From: Bacillota bacterium
Lineage (GTDB): Bacteria; Bacillota; Clostridia; Christensenellales; CAG-138
Assembly: GCA_023451115.1 (NCBI GenBank)
Contig: JAEXFV010000045.1
Location: 1 to 21,888, forward strand
DNA: 21,888 nucleotides
Direction: 5' to 3'
The notes beneath the pieces are model-generated. The model did no database searches and was not told the DNA's origin. It saw only the letters and a program-made list of their open reading frames with translations. The position numbers and the translations under genes were made by a program. Position 1 is the stretch's first letter. Each line of letters starts with the position of its first letter. Shown piece after piece: positions 21,867 to 21,888 of this stretch.

Positions 21867-21888
21867 GGGGAGGGGCATGCCCCTCCCC
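21867..21888. terminator. Perfect GC-rich palindrome at the window edge
   Basis: A 22-base perfect palindrome, GGGGAGGGGC-AT-GCCCCTCCCC, 32 bases upstream of gpmI. No T-tract follows it on the minus strand, and the plus side is cut by the window end. It may be a terminator of an upstream or convergent gene. Confidence 0.4.

Overview
The window is chromosomal DNA of a Gram-positive, clostridia-like bacterium (Bacillota). I infer this from consensus-type sigma-A promoters (TTGACA-N17-TATAAT), strong GGAGG-type ribosome sites, a T-box leader ahead of thrS, the clostridial-type QueH, a CotJC/Mn-catalase-like fragment, and moderately high GC with Clostridia-like protein families. I cannot name a species. 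No rRNA, tRNA, CRISPR array or complete mobile element is visible.

Layout. Positions 1-1150 form a small accessory-looking patch: a possible cut-off gene end, two strong hairpin terminators, a small lipoprotein (minus) and a shortened manganese-catalase-like gene (plus). At 1226-2164 (minus) lies a secreted or membrane Tim44-like protein with a C-terminal zinc ribbon and its own promoter. At 2306-9905 (minus) lies a tight eight-gene operon in transcription order aroF-tyrA-aroB-aroA-aroC-pheA-aroK-papain-like hydrolase. It converts PEP plus E4P to DAHP, closes DAHP to dehydroquinate, carries shikimate to chorismate, and then makes prephenate, phenylpyruvate and hydroxyphenylpyruvate. Dehydroquinase and shikimate dehydrogenase genes are not in the window.

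Positions 9906-10499 are the most interesting part. On the minus strand, ahead of aroF, I read an unannotated 30-residue leader peptide gene with a core of seven aromatic residues in ten (YYFSFGFAYF). A 10-bp GC-rich hairpin plus U-tract follows it, and a mutually exclusive antiterminator pairing can be drawn. This is a complete candidate Phe/Tyr-sensing ribosome-mediated attenuator. On the plus strand, ahead of thrS, is a T-box riboswitch. Two different aminoacylation-sensing attenuators therefore sit back to back, their divergent promoters 34 bp apart.

Positions 10500-13236 (plus) hold thrS, queH (coupled by a TGATG overlap) and a small zinc-ribbon membrane protein, ended by a terminator. 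At 13281-16082 (minus) are a PfkB-family kinase and, upstream of it, a membrane-anchored PQQ-type beta-propeller, separated by a terminator whose U-tract touches the pfkB ribosome site. At 16218-17387 (plus) is an M20 amidohydrolase. At 17527-21834 (minus) are rnr, secG and gpmI, a common Clostridia neighbourhood linking glycolysis, protein export and RNA decay, here with separate promoters before secG and rnr.
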